From JACRCG01 sp964524835 (GTDB taxonomy: Bacteria; Desulfobacterota; Desulfuromonadia; Geobacterales; Pseudopelobacteraceae), in NCBI GenBank assembly GCA_964524835.1, contig CAZGEG010000020.1, forward strand, positions 1-64,000: a DNA stretch of 64,000 nt, read 5' to 3'. Under the pieces are notes generated by a model. The model saw nothing but the letters and a program-made list of their open reading frames with translations. It had not been told where the DNA came from and searched no databases. Below are positions 25,616 through 34,484 of this stretch, one piece after another; position 1 is the stretch's first letter; every line of letters begins with the position of its first letter. The translations under genes and the position numbers were made by a program.

Positions 25616-28585
25616 GTGATATTATTGAGATTATGCCGCAACATCATCCTCCGGCTTCTGGTCGTCCTGGTCATAATTTCATCCCTGATCGCACCTCCCG
25701 CATTCTGTCAGGAAACGGAGGATTCACAGGTTTTTATTGCCGGATTCAATGCCTACCAGCAGAAAGATTACGCAACTTCAATTGAAAAAATGAACGAGGT
25801 ATTACAGAAATACCCCGACACACCTCTTCGGGATATGGCGCTGTTCTGGCTGGCCCGATCCTATTTCAAAGCAGGTAACCAGCTGGAGGCTGCCCGCCAT
25901 CTTTCCCAGTTTTCCAAAGAATACCCTGATAATCCTCTCAAAAGCACCGTCGAGGATGAGCTCCTTGCGCTGACTGCTCGCCATGAAAAAGGTGAAAAGC
26001 TGCCGGCCGGAACGCCTCCGGCCAAACAGCCTGACCGCCTGGCTGCCCAGAAAACAAAGGCCGAGAAGGAGCGGGTCGCCGCTGCCAAGGCCGAAGAAGC
26101 GAAACAGGCCGCAGCGACGGCTGAATCTGCCCGGATTGCGGCACTCAAACTGGCCGAAGAAAATGCCGCCGCAGAGAAAGCGGAAACGGCTCGTGTAGCC
26201 GCGGCTAAAGCGGAGCAGGAGCGGATTGCTGCGGCCAGGGCTGAAGAGGAGAAGCTGGCTGCTGCTGTCGCCGCCGCGGCGGCCGAATCCGCACGTGTGG
26301 CTTCCATCAGACAGGCTGAAGACAAGGCTGCTGCCGAGAAGAAAGAGCTGGAACGCGTAGCCGCCGTCAAAGTCGAGCAGGAACGAGTCGCACTGGAAGC
26401 AGCCGCCCGCGAGAGCGCAGAGCAGCAAAGAATTGCAACCATCAAGTCGGATGAGGCACGCAAAGCTGCAGAGCTGGTAGAACAGCAGCGAATTGCTGCG
26501 GCCAGGGCGGATGAAGCGAAGCTGGCCGCCGCCGAACAAGCTGAACAGAGCCGCCTGGCGACCGCTAAAGCAGAGGAGGCACTTCGCGCTGAAGCTGCAG
26601 CTGAAACTATGCGCATTGCCGCACAGAAAGCCGAAGCAGAGCAACGTGCCCGGGCTCAGGCAGAACAGGAACGCGTCGCCCAGGCTGAGACCGAACTTGC
26701 GCGCATGACCGCGCTCAACAAGGAAAAAGAGCTCCGTGTAGCGGCAGAAAAAGCCGAGCGGGAGCGAGTAGCCCTTGCCAGGGCCGAAGAAGCCGCGCAG
26801 GCGGCAGCCGCCGCCGAATTGGCCCGCCTGGCTGCCTTCAAGGCGGAAGAAGAGCGTACAACAGCTGAGCGTGCTGCCAGAAATGCGGAAAGCAGTCAAC
26901 AGGCTACACTTAAGGCTGATGAAGTACGCCTGGCTCAGCAGAAACGTGCCGAGGAGAAAGTCAGGGCTTCGAAATCGGCATATCGCGAAAAAGCGATTGG
27001 CCAGTATAAAACCATTATCGAAAAATACCCCGCATCATCCGCGGCAGTCACAGCCGCGGCAAAACTGCGTGAGCTGGGCGTTGCCGTCGCACTGCCTGTT
27101 CAGGTTGTTGAGGCGCCTCTGCCGGAGAACGCCCAGGTATTGCGGCTTGAAGTTGCACAATTCGCCGGATTTGAATTCAACCTTCTGCCCCGTCCCGATG
27201 CTTACATTGTCGGCCGACCGCTTGCGGTTCCGTTTGAAGTGGTCAACCGCGGCAACGGCAACGACTCTTTCTACCTTGAGTCGGCGTTTCCGCCTGACTT
27301 CAAAGCCCGTTTCGCCTCCGCGGCGGCACCAGGAGTTGCAATCAGTCAAACTCCGGAACTTGCCCCGGGCGAAACCTTCGCAGGAGTCATCGATCTTGTC
27401 ATCCCTCCCGGAAGTATCGACGGACTCCGCATTACTCATCCGGTCAAAGCCGCCTCACGCCTGATTTCAGAAGCTAGCCAATCGCGTGAAGTCAAGCTGG
27501 TTGCCTCCGCTCCACTCCTTCGCGCCGTCGTGCGGACGGATAAGACCAAGCCCCTTCCGGGTGACACGGTCGTTTATCGTGTCGCCATTCTCAACGTCGG
27601 CTCGACAGCCGCCCAGGATGTGACCTTCCGCCTCAATTTCCCGCCGCAGCTCGAGCCGGTTGACTACGCCGCAGCCGGGTTCAGGCAGGAGATGAAGTCC
27701 GCGCTGGTTTTCGACGGATTGCAGGTCAAGTCCGGAGAAAGCCGTGAATTCAGCGTCACCTTCCAGCTCAAGGACGACTCTCTGTCAGGACAGGAACTGT
27801 CAACCCGTGCCGAGCTGATTAACAATCCTCTTAAGACCACCGCCGCCTTTGTTTCGAACATGGCTTACGTAGAGTCGCAAAGAAGCATCTTCGTTCGTAC
27901 CGGTTCGGACCGTTTGGTAGCGATTCCCGGCCAGACGATCACCGTCCCATTTGTGGTGACCAACACCGGCAACATCAGGGAAAAATTTAAAATTGCTTCG
28001 ATAGTTACCGGCGCACAGGACGCGGTTATTTTCAACGACCTGAACCGTGACGGCATCCGCCAGGCCAGTGAACCGACCATCAATGAAATCGGGCCGCTGG
28101 CCCCACGCGAAGAGGCCAGTGTCGTGGTGGAGATCAAAACCCCACTCAGCGCGGCAGATGGCAGCCAGGGAAGCGTTCAGGTCACGTTCGTGTCTGAAGG
28201 GGACGCTGCGCGTTCGGCATCCGGCTCAACCCAGATGACCTATTCGCGACCTGTTTTGAAAATGGTCATGGCCGGTCGCGATGGGCGGCTCAAGCCGGGT
28301 GACGTCGCTTCATTCGACCTGACAATCACCAACTCCGGCTCCAACCTTGCGCGGGTAGTAGAGCTGAAGAGCGCCTGGCCGGAGCAGCTGGAACTCGTAG
28401 CGGCCGACCCTGCCACCAGTGCTGTCGCCAACGGCACCATTATCTGGCGCTTCAAGGAAACCGGTGCCGGTGAGAAACGGAGCATCAAAGTTTCATTCAG
28501 GGTTAAGCCGGGCACCGGCGTTGGAACAGCAATCCAGGTCAAGAACATTCTGACCTACGAAGACCAACTGGGGAACAGGTATTGA
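25616..28585 (+). CDS. large secreted protein: TPR-like ends around a long Ala/Glu-rich coiled coil, then DUF11-like beta repeats
   Basis: The protein is 989 residues from a GTG start with AGAGG upstream, and begins with a signal peptide. A TPR-like segment (DYATSIEKMNEVLQKYP) covers about residues 40-120. Residues about 140-450 are a TolA-like run of Ala, Glu, Lys and Arg with recurrent EQERVAAAKAEE-type units, predicting one helix tens of nanometres long. A second TPR-like unit (AIGQYKTIIEKYP) follows at about 453. From about 480 to the end are DUF11/NEW3-like beta domains (DTVVYRVAILNVGSTAAQDV, SFDLTITNSGSNLARVVEL). A periplasm-spanning or surface structural role is likely. The LysM gene follows one base later, so they form one operon. 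Confidence 0.7.
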   Translation: MILLRLCRNIILRLLVVLVIISSLIAPPAFCQETEDSQVFIAGFNAYQQKDYATSIEKMNEVLQKYPDTPLRDMALFWLARSYFKAGNQLEAARHLSQFSKEYPDNPLKSTVEDELLALTARHEKGEKLPAGTPPAKQPDRLAAQKTKAEKERVAAAKAEEAKQAAATAESARIAALKLAEENAAAEKAETARVAAAKAEQERIAAARAEEEKLAAAVAAAAAESARVASIRQAEDKAAAEKKELERVAAVKVEQERVALEAAARESAEQQRIATIKSDEARKAAELVEQQRIAAARADEAKLAAAEQAEQSRLATAKAEEALRAEAAAETMRIAAQKAEAEQRARAQAEQERVAQAETELARMTALNKEKELRVAAEKAERERVALARAEEAAQAAAAAELARLAAFKAEEERTTAERAARNAESSQQATLKADEVRLAQQKRAEEKVRASKSAYREKAIGQYKTIIEKYPASSAAVTAAAKLRELGVAVALPVQVVEAPLPENAQVLRLEVAQFAGFEFNLLPRPDAYIVGRPLAVPFEVVNRGNGNDSFYLESAFPPDFKARFASAAAPGVAISQTPELAPGETFAGVIDLVIPPGSIDGLRITHPVKAASRLISEASQSREVKLVASAPLLRAVVRTDKTKPLPGDTVVYRVAILNVGSTAAQDVTFRLNFPPQLEPVDYAAAGFRQEMKSALVFDGLQVKSGESREFSVTFQLKDDSLSGQELSTRAELINNPLKTTAAFVSNMAYVESQRSIFVRTGSDRLVAIPGQTITVPFVVTNTGNIREKFKIASIVTGAQDAVIFNDLNRDGIRQASEPTINEIGPLAPREEASVVVEIKTPLSAADGSQGSVQVTFVSEGDAARSASGSTQMTYSRPVLKMVMAGRDGRLKPGDVASFDLTITNSGSNLARVVELKSAWPEQLELVAADPATSAVANGTIIWRFKETGAGEKRSIKVSFRVKPGTGVGTAIQVKNILTYEDQLGNRY

Positions 28586-28586
28586 T

Positions 28587-29399
28587 ATGACACCACTATC
28601 CCGCCGCGCAATCCTCTTTGCTCTCAGCTTCTGTATGGCTCCTTCAGCCTGGGGTCAGCAGTACCTGCTGTATACCCCCCAGCCGGCACCGACCGGGCAA
28701 AAAGCCGCTGCGCAGGACGGCATACTTGTCCAGGAGATCGAGATTCAGAAGGGTGATACCCTGTATGCCCTTTCCCGCAAGTTCAGCGGACGCGGGACGT
28801 ATTTCCCCCAGATTCTTCTGTTTAACTCGATTAAAAACCCGAACCTTATTTACGCCGGTGATACTCTCAAGGTTCCTCTGGCACAAAGGGAAGCGGCCGC
28901 TTCTGATAGTCTCGACGCCAAGCCGGCAGGCGGATCTCCCAGGCCGCGGGCAGCGGAAAACAGGAAGCCACATGCAAAAGCGGCGAAACACCCGGCAGCC
29001 CGTCGACCTGACGTGCCTTCGTCTGTTTCTGCCCCGAGCACCGAACTTTCTTTAAGTGATCTGAAAGCTGGCGGCACGGGAAAAAATAGGGTGAGCCTGA
29101 GTAAAAAGAAAGATCCCGTTATTGCGAAGAAAAATCAGAAACATACGTCCCAGTCCGGAACAATGGCAGCGTCCCCGTCCACTGCGGTTCAAAAAAGCGC
29201 AACAGCACCCGTATCCGCGGCAGACGCCGTCGCTGGACAAAAACTCTTCGAAGCCGCTGTAAAAGCGTATCGGCAGGATGATTGCCTTGCCGCTATGGAA
29301 CTGCTCGATCGCTATCTGGCGGACAATCCCGTCTCACCCCTTGCTGCCGACGCAAACCTCTACAAAGCCGAATGTTATTTGAAGATGTCTGCCCAGTAA
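28587..29399 (+). CDS. LysM domain protein with C-terminal TPR-like segment
   Basis: The 270-residue protein has an N-terminal signal peptide (cleavage near GQQ) and a LysM peptidoglycan-binding domain at about residues 52-97 (IQKGDTLYALSRKFSGRG, YAGDTLKVP). A basic low-complexity linker follows. A C-terminal helical repeat at about 212-268 (KLFEAAVKAYRQDDCLAAMELLDRYL) resembles YbgF/TPR segments. It should be periplasmic and cell-wall bound. Its start is one base after the preceding stop, so it probably works with the coiled-coil protein in the envelope. Confidence 0.75.
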   Translation: MTPLSRRAILFALSFCMAPSAWGQQYLLYTPQPAPTGQKAAAQDGILVQEIEIQKGDTLYALSRKFSGRGTYFPQILLFNSIKNPNLIYAGDTLKVPLAQREAAASDSLDAKPAGGSPRPRAAENRKPHAKAAKHPAARRPDVPSSVSAPSTELSLSDLKAGGTGKNRVSLSKKKDPVIAKKNQKHTSQSGTMAASPSTAVQKSATAPVSAADAVAGQKLFEAAVKAYRQDDCLAAMELLDRYLADNPVSPLAADANLYKAECYLKMSAQ

Positions 29400-29513
29400 A
29401 CTCCCGGTTGAACCTGATCCCCGTTTTGAAAGCGCAAGAACGCAGCAGTCATCCATGCATCATTAACCGGCTATTCCCATCCCACGCTAAGCATCCTACG
29501 AGGTTGATACCAA

Positions 29514-29966
29514 ATGAAGATCTCTCCGCTTGACATTCAGCAGCAGCAGTTCAAGGTAAAGACGTTTCGTGGTCTTGATCCGGATGACGTAGATGCCTTC
29601 CTGCAGACCGTTGCCGGTGAGATGGAAGGGCTGATACGCGAGAACAGCCAGATGAAAGAACAGCAGTCACGCCAGAGCCGTGAGATGCTCGACATGGCGG
29701 AAAAAGAGCGGGAACTGCGCGAAACTCTGCTTTCCGCCCAGCGGGTAATCGAAGAAATGAAGGCCAATGCCCGTAAAGAGGCCGAGCTGATCGTATCGGA
29801 AGCCGAGTTAAAAGGTGAATGCATCGTTGCAGACGCCGAACGACAACTGGCTGAGCTGAAGAGCCGGATTGAAGAGATACGGCGGCAGAAGATCCAGTTT
29901 GAGGTCAGTTTCAAAGGTCTGCTCGAAAGCTTCAGCCGTCAACTAGCAAGCGATGAACTCGTCTGA
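29514..29966 (+). CDS. divIVA: DivIVA domain protein
   Basis: The 150-residue protein starts MKISPLDIQQQQFKVKTFRG followed by LDPDDVDAFLQ, the DivIVA N-terminal membrane-curvature domain, and continues as a coiled coil to about residue 140. In this phylum such genes sit with yggT and yggU; function in division or polar organisation is inferred. GAGG lies upstream, and the gene overlaps the DUF167 gene by 14 bp. Confidence 0.85.
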   Translation: MKISPLDIQQQQFKVKTFRGLDPDDVDAFLQTVAGEMEGLIRENSQMKEQQSRQSREMLDMAEKERELRETLLSAQRVIEEMKANARKEAELIVSEAELKGECIVADAERQLAELKSRIEEIRRQKIQFEVSFKGLLESFSRQLASDELV

Positions 29967-30288
29967 GCTTCCCTTCCTCTCCAACTCCGGTAACGAACTT
30001 ATCCTGAGCGTTTATATTCAGCCGCGGGCCTCGAAGAACCATATCTGCGGAATCCATGGAGAGGAGCTCAAAATCAGGATCACCTCCCCGCCGGTGGACG
30101 GCGCGGCCAACAAACTGTGCCGGGAGTTTGTAGCAGATCTCTTTGAGGTGGCCAATTCGTCAGTTGAAATCATATCGGGTGAATCATCACGCCATAAACG
30201 CCTGCGGATCAGCGGCAGTCATCCCGGGCAGTTCAACACACATATTGCCGCACTTGCAGAATCCCTGGACACAGGGCACACACACTGA
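29953..30288 (+). CDS. yggU: DUF167 (YggU) family protein
   Basis: The 111-residue protein has the DUF167 pattern: ILSVYIQPRASKN, then ITSPPVDGAANKLC and the C-terminal IISGESSRHKRLRISG. The function is unknown; it is commonly found with yggT and divIVA. The start overlaps divIVA, implying coupled translation. Confidence 0.88.
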   Translation: MNSSELPFLSNSGNELILSVYIQPRASKNHICGIHGEELKIRITSPPVDGAANKLCREFVADLFEVANSSVEIISGESSRHKRLRISGSHPGQFNTHIAALAESLDTGHTH

Positions 30289-30301
30289 AAGGATATAATC
30301 C

Positions 30302-30814
30302 ATGGCACAGGCAAAAAAAGGCGACAAGGTAAAAGTCCACTACACCGGCACACTTGAAGACGGGTCGGTATTTGACACATCGGAGGATCCTATCGAACAG
30401 CAGAACGACAGTTCGTGCGGCTGCAGCAGCAGGAAAAATGCTGACGACGGATGCGGATGCGGCAGCAACGCCTCCGGGCCGATGGAGTTTGTCATCGGCG
30501 CCGGGCAGCTGATACCGAAATTCGAAGCAGCGGTGATCGGGCTCGAACCGGGTCAGAGCATTACGGTATCTATCCCTGCCGATGATGCCTACGGTCAGCG
30601 CGCCGAAGAGATGGTGGCGGTAATCGAGCGGAGCGAAATTCCGGCCGATATCAATCCCGAACCGGGTCAGCAGATGGAAGTCATTCTGGAAGACGGCTCA
30701 CCTCTGCCGGTTCTGGTGACGGAGGTGACCGATACGACCATCACGCTCGACGGCAACCACCCGTTGGCGGGTCGTGACCTGACCTTCGCCATCCGTTTGG
30801 TCGAGATTCTGTAG
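30302..30814 (+). CDS. FKBP-type peptidyl-prolyl isomerase (SlyD-like) with Cys-rich insert
   Basis: The 170-residue protein follows the SlyD layout: KVHYTGTLEDGSVFDTS, PMEFVIGAGQLIPKFEAA, an insert-in-flap domain after DDAYGQR, and a closing HPLAGRDLTFAIRLVEIL. It should catalyse cis-trans proline isomerisation and act as a chaperone in the cytoplasm, since no signal peptide is seen. Unusually, about 26 residues are inserted between FDTS and PMEF. They contain six cysteines (CGC, C, CGC pattern) and resemble a metal-binding loop. SlyD proteins usually carry metal ligands at the C-terminus, which is absent here. Confidence 0.9.
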   Translation: MAQAKKGDKVKVHYTGTLEDGSVFDTSEDPIEQQNDSSCGCSSRKNADDGCGCGSNASGPMEFVIGAGQLIPKFEAAVIGLEPGQSITVSIPADDAYGQRAEEMVAVIERSEIPADINPEPGQQMEVILEDGSPLPVLVTEVTDTTITLDGNHPLAGRDLTFAIRLVEIL

Positions 30815-30840
30815 ACCGTTCAGGGCGTACCGGCAACAGA

Positions 30841-30884
30841 AATAGAAGAGGCCGTTAACATAGCTGTTAACGGCCTCTTCTATT
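30841..30884. terminator. perfect 20-bp inverted repeat, bidirectional terminator
   Basis: Bases 30841-30860 are exactly complementary to 30865-30884 around a TAGC loop. The repeat lies between the convergent slyD-like and zinc-ribbon genes, and short T-runs occur on both sides. The core stem is AGAGGCCGTTAACA with TGTTAACGGCCTCT. Confidence 0.85.
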
Positions 30885-30912
30885 GTAATTTCACAAAAGC
30901 ATAATGGGGTGA

Positions 30913-32391
30913 TTACTCCTGCTTCCTGGTTGCAACCGTAGATCCGGCAGACTGCACACTGAAATCCTTGACACCCTTGGGAATATTGGCCAGTACGACA
31001 ACAAAAGTAATCCCAGTGCCGGGGGCGACTTCCATGTTTGCCAGTGAATCGCCGAACTGGTTGGCCAGAGCCGCATCGATCTTGTCGAGCGGCAGTGTCT
31101 CAAGCTGCTCATCTGTCAACGGATTTCCACAATAAGCGCTTTTAGTGGCGACACTTTGACCCGCAGCATCATACAGGTCTACTTTGACTTGCAGTGCTGC
31201 CCGCGGTTTTGGATACTCGTTGAACGCTATTCCGGAGATCACCAGCAATTCTCCCGCTTCATCATTCTCAATGTAGGAGGAATCCAGGACTTGTACGCTA
31301 ATTTTACCGATCTCAGTGGCAACCGTTTCCTTGGGGGTGGTAAATGAGGAATAGCCGAAATAACCAAGAACAGACATCACCAGGAGCGCGGCAATCGCGA
31401 TCAGGCCGCCGAAGAGCGGACTCTGCTTGCGCCGTGAGGCTATCGAAAGCGGTGGGAGCTCCCCCTGCTCACCGGCAGATTCATCCCCTAGAAACGCCTG
31501 CGTTAAATCTTCATCCACTGATTTTTCGCGGGCTTTAGCCAGCGGGGCAAACAGGATTTCCTGCGAAGGCTTCAGATCCTCAGGATTTACCTGCTGAACC
31601 GCCACCGACGTTAGTTCGTCGCCAAAATCAATTTCACCCAAATTGAAGGGAGCATCGCCGGTCGTATCAAGAGAAAAGGGTAACCCGCCCTTGCCGCTTG
31701 AATCAGGGCCGCCCATGTCCATCGATTCGGCGAAGCTGTCTCCTTCAAAATCAAAGGAGATGGCATCGCTTGACACCTCCGGAGAGGATTGCACAACCGC
31801 TCCGAACATATCATCATCGGAGAAATCAAGCCCCTGCGGAGCCGTTTTCGGAGAAGCTGCCGCCGCGGATTCTATCGCACTGTCGGCAGTAAAATCTTCC
31901 ACAGAGAGGGTTGAATGAGGGGTCGTGTCAGGTTCGCTTTCGGAAACGCCGAAATCGAAGCCGGAGAAATCAATTTCACCTGCGGCAGCCTTCTCTACCG
32001 ACACCGACTCGTACGGGGCAACTTCGGCACCGGAATCCGTGAGGACAGCGGATGCCCCCGACAGTGTGGAGGAGTCAAACAGGGGAACATCCGCCGGTTT
32101 GCTCCAGGCAGGAGCATCTTCGAATGCTCCGAAGTCGACTGGTTCATCCTGAGCCATTAACGCTGCGAAGGGCTGATCTTCAGGAACTGCAGCCGGTGCA
32201 GCCTCCGGGAGAATAGCGGAAGCAAGACCTGTCAGAGCGCCTGCAGGTTCAATTATCCCGGTCTCGGGTTCTTCCTTACGCACCGTAAATACATGCTTAC
32301 ACTTAGTGCATCGGACTTTAGCACCTTTATCCGAGACCCTGGAATCATCAAGCCGAAATCTGGTCTGACATTTTTCGCATTGGATTATCAT
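30913..32391 (-). CDS. zinc-ribbon (MJ0042) protein with transmembrane helix and DUF3426-like C-terminus
   Basis: The 492-residue protein starts with an MJ0042-type zinc ribbon (CEKCQTRF and CTKCKHVF, residues about 5-36). A long acidic low-complexity region (about 40-310) leads to one transmembrane helix at about residues 325-350. A C-terminal domain of about 135 residues resembles DUF3426 (ISGIAFNEYPKPRAALQVKVDLYDAAG). Such proteins are common in delta-proteobacteria, with the zinc ribbon cytoplasmic and the C-terminus periplasmic. Function is unknown. Confidence 0.78.
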   Translation of the reverse strand: MIIQCEKCQTRFRLDDSRVSDKGAKVRCTKCKHVFTVRKEEPETGIIEPAGALTGLASAILPEAAPAAVPEDQPFAALMAQDEPVDFGAFEDAPAWSKPADVPLFDSSTLSGASAVLTDSGAEVAPYESVSVEKAAAGEIDFSGFDFGVSESEPDTTPHSTLSVEDFTADSAIESAAAASPKTAPQGLDFSDDDMFGAVVQSSPEVSSDAISFDFEGDSFAESMDMGGPDSSGKGGLPFSLDTTGDAPFNLGEIDFGDELTSVAVQQVNPEDLKPSQEILFAPLAKAREKSVDEDLTQAFLGDESAGEQGELPPLSIASRRKQSPLFGGLIAIAALLVMSVLGYFGYSSFTTPKETVATEIGKISVQVLDSSYIENDEAGELLVISGIAFNEYPKPRAALQVKVDLYDAAGQSVATKSAYCGNPLTDEQLETLPLDKIDAALANQFGDSLANMEVAPGTGITFVVVLANIPKGVKDFSVQSAGSTVATRKQE

Positions 32392-32517
32392 CTGCGACTC
32401 CTCGATGATGATAGCTTAGTACTAATTTCACGGCAATTAACGGAACTATCTGAAACAACGTTAGTCCTATATCAGAAAGGGTGGGGGGTGTCAAATCATT
32501 ACGCTGTGATATTTCGA

Positions 32518-33381
32518 CTATTTAGTCAGGTTTTGCGCGCAAATTCCGACGATCGGGCATGACGTGCAACAACCTGGGTCCTTGCCGTCACAACCGTCAC
32601 TGATGCCGAGATGGGCCAGCGAAAAATCATATTTGACCGGATCGGCCGGATCAAAGAGCCGCAAAGCGGCCGTAATTTCCTGTGCCATGCGCCAATCGGC
32701 GGATTTTCTGCAGGTGAAACCGAGATATCGGCTTATGCGGCTGATATGTGTATCTACCGGTACAATCAGCTGGTCCGGAGACACCCCCTCCCACAAGCCT
32801 AGATCGATACCATCCGCCGGGCGGGCCATCCAGCGCAGCATCATGCAGAGCCTCTTGCAGGCGCTGCCGGAGGAGGGGGCGGGAAACAGGAACGGAAAGT
32901 AGGAATCGTCCGGGATGTCGCGAGACCCGAAGACCGCTGAGTAGTCGAGGGCCAGCACGGCAGTTGCATAGTTGTTCAGGGAACTGCTCACGTCACGGTC
33001 CGCAGCGTTGTGACCGCGAAGAAAAAACGAACCGATGCTGCCGGCCTGCTCCACCATCTGGCGCATCCCCCAAAACAGCGCACAGAGGTCCCGGCCGTCG
33101 TTAAAGCGGTGTTTGAAGCGGGCGAAGATCCGCAGACCACCCTGAGGATCAAAATGTTCGACATACCTCCTTGGCGAACGCCCCACTTCGGTAAAAATGG
33201 TTTCCAGCGTGCGCAGGATGATTTTGACGTTACCATAGGCAAACGATGACGCGACGGCAGCTGCAATCTCGCGATCGGCCGGATCCGGGTACCGGTGGCA
33301 GAAGGAAACGGGATCATTGTCCAGATGATGCAGGGATCGGGAGGCATAGAGCGCATCGAGCGTCGCCAGGAGGTCAGACAT
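32518..33381 (-). CDS. TIGR02757 family protein (DUF2400)
   Basis: From the ATG at 33381 (GAGAGG upstream) the protein is 287 residues. It shows the DUF2400/TIGR02757 pattern: DNDPVSFCHRYPDPADREIAA in parts, FAYGNVKIILRTL, RRYVEHFD, and a C-terminal PVDTHISRISRYLGFT that resembles HhH-GPD glycosylase lysine/aspartate regions. Four Cys near the end (GCDGKDPGCCTSCPIVGIC, in parts) could bind a metal or cluster. Function is unknown. It overlaps the galT stop by eight bases. Confidence 0.82.
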   Translation of the reverse strand: MSDLLATLDALYASRSLHHLDNDPVSFCHRYPDPADREIAAAVASSFAYGNVKIILRTLETIFTEVGRSPRRYVEHFDPQGGLRIFARFKHRFNDGRDLCALFWGMRQMVEQAGSIGSFFLRGHNAADRDVSSSLNNYATAVLALDYSAVFGSRDIPDDSYFPFLFPAPSSGSACKRLCMMLRWMARPADGIDLGLWEGVSPDQLIVPVDTHISRISRYLGFTCRKSADWRMAQEITAALRLFDPADPVKYDFSLAHLGISDGCDGKDPGCCTSCPIVGICAQNLTK

Positions 33382-34399
33382 TCGCCTCTCGCAGAAACCG
33401 GGCGGCATCCTCGGGCGACGTCGGGTTGATGTAAAAGCCGGTACCCCACTCGAAACCGGCCATCTGCGTCAGGCGGGGGACCAGTTCGATGTGCCAGTGG
33501 TAATCGTACTCCAGAGAGTTCCAATGTTCAGGTTTGCCGGGGCGGCGATGCATGGGGGGGGCGGTGTGCAGAATAAAATTATATGGCGCGTCGCGCAGCA
33601 CCGTTTTGATCCTGGTCAGCATATCCTTCATTGCCGCCGCCAGTTCGGCCAATTGGGAATCGTTCATCAGGGCGAAATCGTGGCTGTGATGCTTGGGGTA
33701 GAGCCGCAGTTCGAATGGCGAACTGGAGGCGTAGGGGGCCAGCGTCACGAAATTGGAAAACTCTTTTACTACGCGCACCCCCTCACGCAGCTCGAATTCG
33801 ATCAGATCGCAGAAAACACAGCGCTCCTTGTCGCTGAAATAATTTCGGGCGACTTTAAGCTGGGTACTTGCCACCGGCGGCAGCAGCGGTACCGCAATCA
33901 GCTGGCTGTGCGAATGATGGAGCGACGCACCGGCGCGGGTGCCATGATTTTTGAACAGAACCATATAGCGAAAACGGAAATCCTTGCGCAAATCGAGATA
34001 GCGTTGGCGGTACGCGATCAGAACATCGTTTACCTCAGCCACTGTAAGGTCGGCCAGCATCCGGTCGTGATCGGGAGTTTCAATGATCACCTCGTGAGCA
34101 CCGATGCCGTTCATGACATCATACATGCCGTAGCCGCGATTGTTGAGATCTCCCTCCACCCGCAGTGCGGGATACTTGTTGGGAATAACCCGGACCCGCC
34201 AGTTCGGGGCGTTCGGGAGGCCGCCGGGACGAATGGCAAATATTTCCGGCGGGGTTTTGTCCTCGTTGCCGTAACAGAACGGACAGGCGATCATGCCGCT
34301 AGGTTCAGGCTCCACCTGAAAATCACGCGGACGGCGGCCACGCTCGGTGGCAATAATTACCCAGTGAAGCTTTATCGGATCCCAGCGCAGTTCAGACAT
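33374..34399 (-). CDS. galT: galactose-1-phosphate uridylyltransferase
   Basis: The 341-residue protein has the GalT pattern: LHWVIIATERGRRP, CPFCYGNEDKTP with zinc-type cysteines, VRVIPNKYPAL, and the active site GASLHHSHSQLIAVP in which H-S-H holds the uridylylated histidine. A second Cys pair (CVFCDL) follows. It exchanges UMP between UDP-glucose and galactose-1-phosphate, or acts as a related nucleotidyltransferase. It sits beside GH57 and sugar-nucleotide genes, suggesting glycogen or polysaccharide metabolism. Confidence 0.9.
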   Translation of the reverse strand: MSELRWDPIKLHWVIIATERGRRPRDFQVEPEPSGMIACPFCYGNEDKTPPEIFAIRPGGLPNAPNWRVRVIPNKYPALRVEGDLNNRGYGMYDVMNGIGAHEVIIETPDHDRMLADLTVAEVNDVLIAYRQRYLDLRKDFRFRYMVLFKNHGTRAGASLHHSHSQLIAVPLLPPVASTQLKVARNYFSDKERCVFCDLIEFELREGVRVVKEFSNFVTLAPYASSSPFELRLYPKHHSHDFALMNDSQLAELAAAMKDMLTRIKTVLRDAPYNFILHTAPPMHRRPGKPEHWNSLEYDYHWHIELVPRLTQMAGFEWGTGFYINPTSPEDAARFLREANV

Positions 34400-34412
34400 A
34401 ACAGCTCCTAAT

Positions 34413-34484
34413 GGGTGCAGGGTACAGGGTACAACAAAACAATCATATTCTACTGCCCCCTATACCCTACCCCTGTACCCCGTA
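34413..34484. repeat. heptad inverted-repeat element (GGGTACA type)
   Basis: GGGTGCAGGGTACAGGGTAC at the left and CCCTATACCCTACCCCTGTA at the right form imperfect inverted arms with a period of about seven bases. They bracket about 25 AT-rich bases and fill the gap between galT and the GH57 gene. Confidence 0.6.

Noticed and set aside
33491..34411. Open frame of 306 codons opposite galT
   Set aside because: Antisense to galT, which has clear active-site motifs.
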